DNA from: Azospirillum formosense
GTDB lineage: Bacteria > Pseudomonadota > Alphaproteobacteria > Azospirillales > Azospirillaceae
Reading direction: 5' to 3'
Assembly: GCF_040500525.1 (NCBI RefSeq)
Contig: NZ_CP159402.1
Location: forward strand, 1,735,501 to 1,799,500
Length of the DNA stretch: 64,000 nucleotides
The position numbers and the translations under genes are program-made. This document shows, piece after piece, positions 29,300 to 37,337 of the stretch. A model generated the notes under the pieces. It searched no databases. It had not been told where the DNA came from and was given only the letters and a program-made list of their open reading frames with translations. How positions within the stretch are numbered: position 1 is the first letter of the stretch; the number at the start of each line of letters is the position of its first letter.

Positions 29300-29327
29300 A
29301 ATGTACCAGCTTTGTTCCCCTACGCAA
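29300..29327 (-). promoter_or_regulatory. Probable recA promoter
   Basis: On the minus strand, TTGCGT (29322-29327) and TACATT (29300-29305) with a 16-base spacer. The LexA box lies nine bases upstream of the -35. Confidence 0.5.
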
Positions 29328-29335
29328 AGCCCTAA

Positions 29336-29350
29336 GTTCCGCGAATGTTC
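29336..29350. promoter_or_regulatory. LexA (SOS) box of recA
   Basis: GTTC-CGCGAAT-GTTC is an exact match to the alphaproteobacterial LexA site GTTC-N7-GTTC. It is 112 bases upstream of recA and just upstream of the predicted -35 box. Confidence 0.85.
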
Positions 29351-29386
29351 TCATGCAAAGTTAGGAACGATCCGCCGTTGCGCAAT

Positions 29387-29438
29387 CTCCATTCGTCGGC
29401 TCCATTCGTCGGCTCCATTCGTCGGCTCCGTTCGCGAG
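29387..29438. repeat. 13-base tandem repeat between recA and a methyltransferase gene
   Basis: Three perfect copies of CTCCATTCGTCGG (29387-29425) and a fourth degenerate copy (29426-29438, CTCCGTTCGCGAG). Copy number could vary by slippage. It lies between the divergent recA promoter and the gene at 29523. Confidence 0.8.
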
Positions 29439-29522
29439 CTTCGTTCGCTGCCGGTGCAACGAAGTGCCGACTGCGGCGTTCAGGAGGGGATGCACCGCCA
29501 ACGACACGCCGAAACGCCACGC

Positions 29523-30026
29523 ATGACGACAGCCCACTCCACGCTCGACCGCATGATCGACCGACTCACCACCCAGCGCGTCGCGCTCGGCTGGGCCGCC
29601 GGCTGCGTCGCGGGAACGCCCGGTCTGGTGATGGAGATCGGCTTGGGCAAGGGCCGCACCTACGACCATCTGCGCGGCCTGTTCCCGCCGCGCGACATCC
29701 TGGTCTTCGACATGTGGGCGCGGGTTCCCGCCTCCCTGCGCCCGGACGAGGACCGGCTGTTCCTGGGCGATTTCCGCGACACGCTGCCCGCCGCGACGGG
29801 GCGCTTCCGCGGTGCGGTGAGGCTGGCCCACGCCGACATCGGCAGCGCGCGGGAGGACGAGGAAGAGGGCATCCGCCATTGGATCGGCGAGCTGATCGAC
29901 CCGTTCCTGGCGCCGGGCGCGCTCGTCCTGTCGGACCGTCCGATCGGCGCCGGGCGGCGCGGGTGGGAATCCCTCGACGTTCCGGGAACGGACCGCTGGG
30001 CCTATCACGGCTGGCGGGTCGGATAA
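29523..30026 (+). CDS. Class I SAM-dependent methyltransferase-like protein
   Basis: A 167-residue protein with a SAM-binding motif I, VMEIGLGKGRTYDHLRGLFP, then an acidic strand end VFDMWARVP, RLAHADIGS at the motif II/III region and a C-terminal strand ALVLSDRP. It fits the short Methyltransf_17-type group; the substrate is unknown. I chose the ATG at 29523 (MTTAHSTLDRMIDRL) because upstream in-frame codons run through the 13-base tandem repeats. The 3' end converges with cckA. Confidence 0.72.
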   Translation: MTTAHSTLDRMIDRLTTQRVALGWAAGCVAGTPGLVMEIGLGKGRTYDHLRGLFPPRDILVFDMWARVPASLRPDEDRLFLGDFRDTLPAATGRFRGAVRLAHADIGSAREDEEEGIRHWIGELIDPFLAPGALVLSDRPIGAGRRGWESLDVPGTDRWAYHGWRVG

Positions 30027-30038
30027 GGCCCCGGCCGG

Positions 30039-32564
30039 TCACTTCCCGTCCCGGATGACCTCCTTCACCTTGGAGGCGAGCTGCTTCAGCGAGAAGGGCT
30101 TCGGCAGGAAGTGGGCGACCTCGACCCCGTCGATCTCGCCCAGACGATCCTCGGCGTAGCCGGAGATGAAGATCACCCGCATGTCGGGCCGCATCTGCCG
30201 GACATGGCGGGCCAGCGTCGGGCCGTCCATCTGCGGCATCACCACGTCGGTGATCAGCAGGTCGATGCGGCTGCCGTCCGTGCCGATCTGCTGCAGCGCC
30301 GCCTCGCCGTTCTTGGCCTCCAGCACCTGATAGCCCTTGTTGCGCAGCGCGCGCGCGGAGAAGACGCGGACGGCGTCCTCGTCCTCGACCAGCATGATGG
30401 TGCCGGAGCCGGTCAGGTCGCTGCCGCGCCGCTCGCGCGGCTCGCCCTGGTCGGGACGGGCCTCGCCCTTGTGGCGGGGCAGCAGGATGGTGAAGGTCGT
30501 GCCCTCCCCCTTCTCCGACTCGACCAGGACGAAGCCGCCGGTCTGGCGGACGATGCCGTAGACGGTGGACAGCCCCAGCCCGGTTCCCGATCCCACGCCC
30601 TTGGTCGTGAAGAAGGGCTCGAAGATGCGCTGGAGATTCTCCCTGGGAATGCCGCAGCCGGTGTCGATCACCTCGATGGACACATACTCGCCGGGCGGGA
30701 TGGTCTCGTGCTCGCGGCGCTGCGCCTGATCCACCACATGGTTGGAGGTGACGATGGTCAGGCGCCCGCCCCCGGCCATGGCGTCGCGCGCGTTGACCAC
30801 GAGGTTGATGATGACCTGCTCCAGCTGGTTCTGGTCCACCTTGACGTAGCCGATGTCCCGGCCGTGGAGCATCTTCAGCTCGATGTTCTCGCCGATCAGC
30901 CGGCGCATCAGATTGCCGAGTTCGGCCAGCACGTCGGTCACGCTGAGGATGCGCGGCTGGAGCGTCTGCTGGCGCGAGAAGGCCAGGAGCTGCCGCACGA
31001 GGTTGGCGGCGCGGTTGGCGTTCTGCTTGATCTGCATGATGTCGCTGAAGGACTGGTCGCCCGGCTTGTGGCGCAGCAGCAGCAGGTCGCAGAAGCCGAT
31101 CATCGCGGTCAGAAGGTTGTTGAAGTCGTGGGCGACGCCGCCGGCCAGCTGACCGACCGCCTGCATCTTCTGCGACTGGGCGAACTGGGCCTCCAGACCC
31201 TTGCGCTCGGTCATGTCGATGAAATGCAGGATCAGCCCCGCGGCCCCTTCCGGCCCCACCCCGCCGAGCCGCCGCGCGTAGAGCTGGGCCACCAGCTCGC
31301 GCCCGCCGGTCAGCCGCACCTCCAGCGGGGCGGCGGGGTCGGAACCGCCCTGAACGGCGGTCAGCCGCTCGGTCACCATGGCGCGCTCCGCCGGGACGAT
31401 CAGGTCGGCCATGGCCCGGCCGAGGATGTTGCCGGCCTCGCTGCCGATCAGCGCCAGGAAGGCCTGGTTGCACTCGGCCAGACGCCCGCCCTCGTCCACC
31501 AGGGCGATGCCGATGGGCGCGTCCTCGAAGAAGCGCTGGAAGCGCTGCTCGGACAGCCGCAGGGCCTCCTGCCATTCGCGCTCCGGCGTCAGGTCGCGCA
31601 CGACGGAGCGGGTGTGGGAGATCCGCCCGTCCTCGCCCCTCACCACGCTCTGCGCGACATAGGCCTGGAAGCGGCGGCCCTGGAGCCCGTTCATGGCGAT
31701 CTCGCCGCGCTGCTCCAGCCCGCCGCCGTCCAGCAGGTCGTAGGGCGCGCAGCCGGCGGGCGGATGGGCCAGCACGTCGTGAAGGCGGCGTCCGCCTTCG
31801 ACCAGATCCTCGGGCGCGCAGCCCAACCACTTCGCCAGGGTCGCGTTGACGAACTGGAAGTGCCCGTCCTGGTCCACCGAGAAGAAGCCGATCGGCGCGT
31901 GGTCCATGAAATCGACGAGCTGGGTCTGCTCGCGCCGCGTCACCTGCTCCAGCTCGCGCCGGGCGGTGATGTCCTCGACGCGCCACATCACCGCGCCGGC
32001 GTGGCCGTCGATGGGCTGGCCCTGGATGCGGCGCCACTCGGCGGCGCGCCCCTGCTGGCGGACCGCCAGTTCGATGGAGCCGGAATAGCCGCCCTTCACC
32101 CGCTCGCACAGGCGGCGGAAGGCGTCGGCGCTGTCGGGATCGTCGGCGAACTGGCGTTCGAGCGCGCGCAACGGCGGCTCCCCCTCGCTCCAGCCAATCA
32201 GCGAGCGGAAGGTGCTGTTGACGAACACCACATGCCCGGCCCCGTCGCAGACGAGCTGGCCGGACGGAAGCCCCTCCAGCGCGCTGCCCAGCAGCGAGCC
32301 GACGCGGGCCACCCGCCGCCGCGCGCGGACCATGCGGAGCGCCAGGGCCAGAGCCCCCGCCCCGGCGGTGGTCAGGCCGGCCCAGGCCAGCGGGTCGTGG
32401 TCCAGAAGCACCCCGGCCCCCGCCGCGACCAGACCGGCCAGAAGAAGGACCGCCAGAATCCCGGTGGCGAAGCCGCCGCCGGGCCGTTCCGCCACCCCTG
32501 CGGCACCATCGGTGCGCCGTCCGGCGGGAGCGCTGTCGGCAAAGGAAGAGGTCGTGTCGTCCAC
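30039..32564 (-). CDS. cckA: Cell-cycle hybrid histidine kinase CckA
   Basis: An 841-residue membrane hybrid kinase that, through ChpT, controls phosphorylation of CtrA. Two membrane helices (about 32-53 and 59-78) are followed by three PAS-type domains. The DHp domain is GGVAHDFNNLLTAMIGF with the phosphorylated His near 479. The ATPase domain has VVNARDAMAGGGRL and STVYGIVRQTGG. The receiver has Asp near 773 in DLLITDVVMPQMDG. The block SQKMQAVGQLAGGVAHDF is the CckA hallmark. It follows flhB by 50 bases in the same direction, so it may be part of the flagellar operon. Confidence 0.93.
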   Translation of the reverse strand: MDDTTSSFADSAPAGRRTDGAAGVAERPGGGFATGILAVLLLAGLVAAGAGVLLDHDPLAWAGLTTAGAGALALALRMVRARRRVARVGSLLGSALEGLPSGQLVCDGAGHVVFVNSTFRSLIGWSEGEPPLRALERQFADDPDSADAFRRLCERVKGGYSGSIELAVRQQGRAAEWRRIQGQPIDGHAGAVMWRVEDITARRELEQVTRREQTQLVDFMDHAPIGFFSVDQDGHFQFVNATLAKWLGCAPEDLVEGGRRLHDVLAHPPAGCAPYDLLDGGGLEQRGEIAMNGLQGRRFQAYVAQSVVRGEDGRISHTRSVVRDLTPEREWQEALRLSEQRFQRFFEDAPIGIALVDEGGRLAECNQAFLALIGSEAGNILGRAMADLIVPAERAMVTERLTAVQGGSDPAAPLEVRLTGGRELVAQLYARRLGGVGPEGAAGLILHFIDMTERKGLEAQFAQSQKMQAVGQLAGGVAHDFNNLLTAMIGFCDLLLLRHKPGDQSFSDIMQIKQNANRAANLVRQLLAFSRQQTLQPRILSVTDVLAELGNLMRRLIGENIELKMLHGRDIGYVKVDQNQLEQVIINLVVNARDAMAGGGRLTIVTSNHVVDQAQRREHETIPPGEYVSIEVIDTGCGIPRENLQRIFEPFFTTKGVGSGTGLGLSTVYGIVRQTGGFVLVESEKGEGTTFTILLPRHKGEARPDQGEPRERRGSDLTGSGTIMLVEDEDAVRVFSARALRNKGYQVLEAKNGEAALQQIGTDGSRIDLLITDVVMPQMDGPTLARHVRQMRPDMRVIFISGYAEDRLGEIDGVEVAHFLPKPFSLKQLASKVKEVIRDGK

Positions 32565-32614
32565 CGGAACTCCAGGTCAGCCGTTCGCCGCAAGGAAAGG
32601 TCCGGGAACGGTCC

Positions 32615-33691
32615 TCAGTTCCGCACCGCGCGTCCTTTCAGCTTGAAGACATAGGTAATGACTTCCGCCACGGCGCGATAGTGCTCGGACGGAACCTCCT
32701 CGTCGATATCGCATGCGGCATAGAGCGCTCGGGCGAGGGGCGGATTCTCCATCACCGGCACGCCGTTCTCCTCGGCGATCTCGCGGATCTTGAAGGCGAC
32801 GGCGTCGGCGCCCTTCGCCACCACCATCGGAGCGCCCATGGTTGTGGAGTCGTATTTCAGCGCGACGGCGAAGTGGGTCGGGTTGGTCACCACCACGTCG
32901 GCGCCGGGCACCGCCGCCATCATGCGCTTGCGCGCCCGCTCGAAGCGCAACTGGCGGATGCGGCCCTTCACATGCGGGTCGCCTTCGGCCTGCTTGTGCT
33001 CGTCCTTCACCTCCTGCTTGGTCATGCGCATCCTCTTGTCGAAGCTGTGGCGCTGCCAGAACAGGTCGGCCCCGGCGATCAGGGTCAGGATGGCCAGCAC
33101 GCCGGCCAGCAGCCGGAAGGTCAGCCCGTCCATCTCGCGGAGCAGCATCATCATGTCGATCCCGATGAAATGCTCGATGGTGAGCATCATCGGCTGGAGC
33201 GCGATGTAGGCGACGATGCCGACCACCGCGACCTTGGCCAAGCTCTTCAGCAGATCGACGCCCTTCTGGGCGCTGAACAGATTGGCGATGCCGGAGATCG
33301 GATTCAGCTTGTTGAATTTCGGCGCGATCAGCTCCCAGGAGACGTTGAAGCCCTTCTGCCCGATGGTGCCGATCACCCCGGCGAACAGCAGGAACAGGAT
33401 CGGAAGCCACAGCGCCCACAGGATGTCCTTCATCACCTGCATCAGCACCGCGCCGACCCCGCCCTGGTCCATGGGGATCTGGTCCAGATTCTCGAAGAAG
33501 AAGTTCAGGCGGGGCACCATGCCCTTCAGCGTCCCGGGCAGGGTCGTGACCAGGATCACCAGCGCCGCCGCGATCATCAGCCAGTTGCCGATTTCCTGGG
33601 TCATCGCGTACTGGCCCTGCTTGTGGGCCTCGTCGAGCTTCTTTTGCGTCGGCTCTTCTGTTTTGGATGATTCATCCGCGTCTTCGGACAC
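32615..33691 (-). CDS. flhB: Flagellar type III export switch protein FlhB
   Basis: A 358-residue membrane component of the flagellar export gate that switches substrate specificity after self-cleavage. Four membrane helices lie between about 30 and 210. The cleavage motif NPTH is intact (VVVTNPTHFAVALKY, about 269). The N-terminal EDADESSKTEEPTQKKLDEAHKQG is standard. It follows fliR closely, and the FliK ruler that triggers the switch is encoded at 58760. A separate FlhB-tail paralog lies at 36269. Confidence 0.96.
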   Translation of the reverse strand: MSEDADESSKTEEPTQKKLDEAHKQGQYAMTQEIGNWLMIAAALVILVTTLPGTLKGMVPRLNFFFENLDQIPMDQGGVGAVLMQVMKDILWALWLPILFLLFAGVIGTIGQKGFNVSWELIAPKFNKLNPISGIANLFSAQKGVDLLKSLAKVAVVGIVAYIALQPMMLTIEHFIGIDMMMLLREMDGLTFRLLAGVLAILTLIAGADLFWQRHSFDKRMRMTKQEVKDEHKQAEGDPHVKGRIRQLRFERARKRMMAAVPGADVVVTNPTHFAVALKYDSTTMGAPMVVAKGADAVAFKIREIAEENGVPVMENPPLARALYAACDIDEEVPSEHYRAVAEVITYVFKLKGRAVRN

Positions 33692-33706
33692 CGGATCTCT
33701 CCCCGC

Positions 33707-34477
33707 TCAGCCCGGTCTCAGGAAATCGACGAAGGCGGCCTCGAAATGGGTCAGCCAGAACATCATCATCGCGGCCAGCGTCAGGGCGAACATGAACAGC
33801 CCAAGCGCGACCTGGAGCGAGGTGAACAGGAAGAACACCTGGATCTGCGGCGCCAGCTTGTTCAGCAGCCCCAGCGCCAGGGCGAACAGCATGCCCGAGA
33901 TCAGGAACGGCGCCGCCATCTGCACGCCCAGCACGAAGGACTTGCCGACCAGCTGTCCGACCACGTTCGCCATGTCGTCGATGGGGATCGCCGCCCCGGG
34001 CGCGAAGGTCGAATAGCTGTCCACCACCGCCATGATCAGCAGGTGGTGCAGGTTGGTGATGAAGATCAGCAGCAGCCCCAGCCACCCCAAAAGGGCGCCG
34101 GGCAGCGACCCCTGCGACGCCATGGCCGGGTTGAACATCTGGGCGTTCGACAGGCCGGACTGGAGCGCGATGATCGTCCCGGCCACCTCCAAGGCGCCCA
34201 TCAGCAGACGCGCGACGGTGCCCATGAAGATGCCGACGGTCACCTCGCCGGCGATCAGGACGAACAGCCGGAAGATGTTGTCGGGCATCGGCGGCATGCG
34301 GTCGCCCAGCACCGGCGCCACCAGAACGCTGACCGCCACGGAAAAGAGAAGGCGCGTGCGGGCGGAGACGAAGGCGTCGCCGATGGTCGGCATGATGCTG
34401 AAGGCCGTCCCGACGCGCGCGAACACCAGCAGCCAGACGAAGATCTGGTCGCCCAGAAACTGCTGGAGCAGGTTCAT
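33707..34477 (-). CDS. fliR: Flagellar export apparatus protein FliR
   Basis: A 256-residue inner-membrane export-gate protein. The start MNLLQQFLGDQIFVWLLVFARVG and the block LFSVAVSVLVAPVL are typical. Five or six hydrophobic segments are visible. Its ATG overlaps the fliQ stop by four bases. The order fliQ-fliR-flhB is common. Confidence 0.95.
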   Translation of the reverse strand: MNLLQQFLGDQIFVWLLVFARVGTAFSIMPTIGDAFVSARTRLLFSVAVSVLVAPVLGDRMPPMPDNIFRLFVLIAGEVTVGIFMGTVARLLMGALEVAGTIIALQSGLSNAQMFNPAMASQGSLPGALLGWLGLLLIFITNLHHLLIMAVVDSYSTFAPGAAIPIDDMANVVGQLVGKSFVLGVQMAAPFLISGMLFALALGLLNKLAPQIQVFFLFTSLQVALGLFMFALTLAAMMMFWLTHFEAAFVDFLRPG

Positions 34478-34794
34478 CCGCCGCCGCCGGGCAGGTTTCC
34501 GGCGTTGGGCACGCTGTTGACGCCGGTGCCGATGGCGACGATGCGGTCGGCGACCTCATGCTCGAAGAACGACCGCAGCTCGCCCAGCATGAAGGGCATC
34601 AGCAGGATCGACAGGCCGAAGACCAGCAGAACCTTCGGCACCATGGCCAGGGTCTGCTCGCTGATCTGGGTGACCGCCTGGAAGACCGAGATCACCGTGC
34701 CGACCACCATCATGGCGACCAGAACCGGCGCCACCACGAACACCAGCGTGACGATGGAGGTGCGGCAGATCTCGATGACGTCGGTTTCGCTCAT
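34474..34794 (-). CDS. fliQ: Flagellar export apparatus protein FliQ
   Basis: A 106-residue protein with two membrane helices, around VTLVFVVAPVLVAMMVVGTV and KVLLVFGLSILLMPFML. Between them lies the conserved loop VFQAVTQISEQTLAMVPK. It is slightly longer than the usual 88-90 residues because of a Gly-rich C-terminal tail (NAGNLPGGGG) that overlaps fliR. Confidence 0.95.
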   Translation of the reverse strand: MSETDVIEICRTSIVTLVFVVAPVLVAMMVVGTVISVFQAVTQISEQTLAMVPKVLLVFGLSILLMPFMLGELRSFFEHEVADRIVAIGTGVNSVPNAGNLPGGGG

Positions 34795-34845
34795 GATGCT
34801 TCGCTCAGGGCACGGGCGTCAGGGTCGGCTGCTCAGGGGCCGCCG

Positions 34846-35145
34846 TCAGATCGGCATGCGCAGGATTTCCTGGTACGCCGACAGCACCTTGTCGCGCACG
34901 GCGGTGACGGTCTGCAGCGTCACCTCGGCGTTGGTCACGGCCTGGACCACGTCGGTCAGGTCGGCCTGCCCGACGGCGGCCTTGGCGGTCATCGTCTCGC
35001 CCTGCTTCAGGTCGCCGATGACCTCCTTGGCGGTCTGCTCCAGCACGTCGCCGAAGCTGACGCCGTTGCGCGGGGCCATGCCCGGCCCGGTCGTGGAGGC
35101 GGCGGTGTTCGCATAGGCCGCGGCGGCGTTGATCGGGTTGACCAT
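34846..35145 (-). CDS. fliE: Flagellar hook-basal body protein FliE
   Basis: A 99-residue protein linking the MS-ring to the rod. The C-terminal block DLTDVVQAVTNAEVTLQTVTAVRDKVLSAY and the ending YQEILRMPI are diagnostic. Confidence 0.95.
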   Translation of the reverse strand: MVNPINAAAAYANTAASTTGPGMAPRNGVSFGDVLEQTAKEVIGDLKQGETMTAKAAVGQADLTDVVQAVTNAEVTLQTVTAVRDKVLSAYQEILRMPI

Positions 35146-35183
35146 GGGACGTGCGTCCTTCCTTCAGAAAAGCGTCGCCGCGC

Positions 35184-35594
35184 TCAGGCGCGGAGGATGT
35201 CGATGGTGCGCGTCAGCATCTGGCGGGCGCTGTCGACGGCCGACAGGTTCGCCTCGTAGGAGCGCTGCGCCTCGCGCATGTCCATCGCCTCGACCACCGA
35301 ATTGACGTTGGGCAGCAGCACGTAGCCGTCCGCGTCCGCGGAGGGGTGCGAGGGGTCGTAGCGCCGCTCGAAGTCCTTCTTGTCGACGTCGATCTTGGCG
35401 ACGCGGACCAGATCGACCCCCATCTGGCGGTCCAAGGCGTTCTGGAACATCACGACCTTGCGCCGGTAGGGCAAATCGCCCGGCGTTTCCGCCGTCGTGT
35501 TGGCGTTGGCCAGATTTTCCGCGATGGTCTTCAGACGGGTGCCCTGCGCCTTCATGCCGGACGCGGACACCGCCATCGACGTGTAGAGATCCAT
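35184..35594 (-). CDS. flgC: Flagellar proximal rod protein FlgC
   Basis: A 136-residue rod protein. The N-terminal coiled-coil block SASGMKAQGTRLKTIAENLA-N-ANTTA and the C-terminal NVNSVVEAMDMREAQRSYEA are conserved across rod proteins. Confidence 0.96.
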   Translation of the reverse strand: MDLYTSMAVSASGMKAQGTRLKTIAENLANANTTAETPGDLPYRRKVVMFQNALDRQMGVDLVRVAKIDVDKKDFERRYDPSHPSADADGYVLLPNVNSVVEAMDMREAQRSYEANLSAVDSARQMLTRTIDILRA

Positions 35595-35641
35595 CTTTCC
35601 GCCTCCTTAGCCCCGAACCCCATCCGAACGCCGACTAACCC

Positions 35642-36046
35642 TCAACCGCCGCTGCGGATGGAGGAGCGGATCAGGTTGACCTGCTTCTTGTAGAGGTTCG
35701 TGATGGTCTGGTAGTCCATCCCGGTCTGTCCCTGTTTCAGCATCTGCTCTTCCAGGACCACGTTGTTGCCGTCCGGCGCCGTCTCGTAAGGATCGCGCTG
35801 GCGCTGCTCCTGGTTCAGCCCGCCCGCGCCGCGCGTCCCCTGGAGATGCGAGGCGTTGGTCGCGGTGGGCTGGAGGCGGCGGCTGTCGGACAGGGCGTCG
35901 CGGAAGGTGAAGGGCTTCAGGTCGCGGCCCTTGTAATCCGGCGTGTCGGCGTTCGCGATGTTCGCCGCGATCACGTTCTGGCGTTCGGTCAGCCAGCCCA
36001 TCTTGCGCGACATCAGCTTGAAGAGGCCGAGGTTTTCGAGATTCAT
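35642..36046 (-). CDS. flgB: Flagellar proximal rod protein FlgB
   Basis: A 134-residue protein and the first gene of the minus-strand flgB-flgC-fliE-fliQ-fliR-flhB-cckA run. MGWLTERQNVIAANIANADTPDYKGRDL is the rod N-terminal motif; the C-terminus ends with the YQTITNLYKKQVNLIR helix. The 222-base gap to the divergent flhB-tail gene should hold promoters for both sides. I found only a degenerate CtrA-like site there and no sigma-54 match. Confidence 0.95.
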   Translation of the reverse strand: MNLENLGLFKLMSRKMGWLTERQNVIAANIANADTPDYKGRDLKPFTFRDALSDSRRLQPTATNASHLQGTRGAGGLNQEQRQRDPYETAPDGNNVVLEEQMLKQGQTGMDYQTITNLYKKQVNLIRSSIRSGG

Positions 36047-36201
36047 CGCCGGGTTCCGGTCTGGGGGCCTGCCGCCCGGACGCGCGAAGGCGCAGCGGGA
36101 CGGGCGGGATGCATCACAGCATTCCGATCTTCCGCCGTTTCAGTTAATCAAAGATGAATCCCACCCACCACGCCGCTCCCCCTCCGCCGCCGCGCTTCAG
36201 C

Positions 36202-36216
36202 TTCATGCTTCGTTAA
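36202..36216. promoter_or_regulatory. Weak CtrA-like site between divergent flagellar operons
   Basis: TTCA-TGCTTCG-TTAA has correct spacing but one mismatch in the first half (consensus TTAA-N7-TTAA). It lies between flgB and the FlhB-tail gene. Confidence 0.3.
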
Positions 36217-36268
36217 GCATGTTCCGCCAGGATACGCCCATCGACACAGGCCATCCGGCAGGAGCCCC

Positions 36269-36595
36269 TTGTCCGAGCCGACTCCCAACCGCCGCCCTCT
36301 CCCCAACCGGCCCGTCGCGGTCGCGCTGAAGTATGAGCTGGGCGACCAATCCCTGCCCCGCGTGGTCGCCACCGGCAAGGGGCATGTGGCCGAACAGATC
36401 CTGGAGCTGGCCTTCGCCAACGGCGTCAAGGTGCGCGAGGACGCCGACCTCGTGCAGATCCTGTCGGCGGTGGACATCGACTCGGAGATTCCCATCGAGG
36501 CCATCGCCGCCGTCGCCGAGATCCTAGCCTACGTCTACCGCGCCAACGGCACGCTGCCGCCCTCGGCGGAACCGGCCGCCGGAGAGGTTCCGTGA
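36269..36595 (+). CDS. FlhB C-terminal domain paralog without the cleavage motif
   Basis: A 108-residue protein matching only the cytoplasmic tail of FlhB. PVAVALKYELGD aligns with the part after NPTH of FlhB (FAVALKYDST), and EDADLVQILSAVDIDSEIP aligns with the ENPPLARALYAACDIDEEVP block. NPTH is replaced by NRP, so it cannot self-cleave. No membrane helices are present. The start is TTG at 36269 with GGAG five bases upstream. The stop overlaps the next gene by four bases. Such FhlB/FlhX proteins can partly substitute for the cleaved FlhB tail. Confidence 0.82.
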   Translation: MSEPTPNRRPLPNRPVAVALKYELGDQSLPRVVATGKGHVAEQILELAFANGVKVREDADLVQILSAVDIDSEIPIEAIAAVAEILAYVYRANGTLPPSAEPAAGEVP

Positions 36596-36969
36596 CCGGC
36601 ACCGCCACCCTCCTCCTCGACATCCAGGCGCTGGCCGCCGCGCTGGAGGAGACCCGCGACCAGATGGAGGCCGGCTTGGCGGCGGACCTCACCGGGCTCG
36701 ACACCCGCGTCGCCGCCCTGTGCGCCGAGGCGCAGTCCGCCCGCGGCGACGCCGAGCTGGCCGCCGCCCTGGAACGCCTGCTGCCGACGCTGGACGCCGT
36801 CGCGTCCGCGCTGACCCGCCAGAGGGAAACGCTGGCCGCCGCCGCCGAAGGGCGCCACGACCCCCACACCGCGCGCCAGCGCGCCAGCGCCGCCTATGGC
36901 CGCGGCGCAGCCGCTGCGCCCGGCGACCTTCCGCCCGAACCGCCGGCCACGCCGTCCCGACAGAGCTGA
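36592..36969 (+). CDS. Hypothetical helical protein in the fliOP operon
   Basis: A 125-residue Ala-rich, mostly helical protein of unknown family. Residues 5-80 form likely coiled coil (LAAALEETRDQMEAGLAADL and LERLLPTLDAVASALTRQRE); the tail is Gly/Pro-rich and disordered. Size and position next to export genes suggest a secretion chaperone such as FlgN or FliT, but no family motif is visible. The start is GTG at 36592, overlapping the upstream stop by four bases. Confidence 0.6.
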   Translation: MTGTATLLLDIQALAAALEETRDQMEAGLAADLTGLDTRVAALCAEAQSARGDAELAAALERLLPTLDAVASALTRQRETLAAAAEGRHDPHTARQRASAAYGRGAAAAPGDLPPEPPATPSRQS

Positions 36970-36977
36970 CCTGATCC

Positions 36978-37337
36978 ATGGGCCTCGACCAGTACATCCA
37001 ATTCGTTCTCGCCCTCGCCTTCGTCATCGCGCTGATCGTGCTGGTGGCCTGGGTGATGCGCCGCATCGGCTTCGGGGGCATGACGGCCTCGTCGGGACGC
37101 CAGCGCCGTCTGGGCGTCGTCGAGGTGTTGCCGCTCGACGGCAAGCGCCGGCTGGTGCTGGTCCGCCGCGACGACCGCGAGCATCTGCTGCTGCTGAGCG
37201 CCTTCGGCGACCAGGTGGTCGACCAGACGCCGCGCGGCGGCTTTCAGGGCGCGCTGGCCGAGGCTTCCGCCCCGCCATCCGCCCCGGCCCGCCCGACGGG
37301 GCCCGCTCCCCTGCCGTCCGCGGGAGACCGGTCATGA
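36978..37337 (+). CDS. fliO: Flagellar biosynthetic protein FliO
   Basis: A 119-residue single-span protein needed for stable FliP assembly. The N-terminal helix is IQFVLALAFVIALIVLVAWV. RLGVVEVLPLDGKRRLVLVRRDDREHLLLL is the typical FliO soluble core. It overlaps fliP by four bases (ATGA). Confidence 0.9.
   Translation: MGLDQYIQFVLALAFVIALIVLVAWVMRRIGFGGMTASSGRQRRLGVVEVLPLDGKRRLVLVRRDDREHLLLLSAFGDQVVDQTPRGGFQGALAEASAPPSAPARPTGPAPLPSAGDRS

Noticed and set aside
29387..29438. CRISPR-like array
   Set aside because: The repeats are directly adjacent with no spacers, only 13 bases long, and no cas genes are present.
36047..36268. Sigma-54 promoter for flgB
   Set aside because: No TGGC..TTGC match on the minus strand in this gap.
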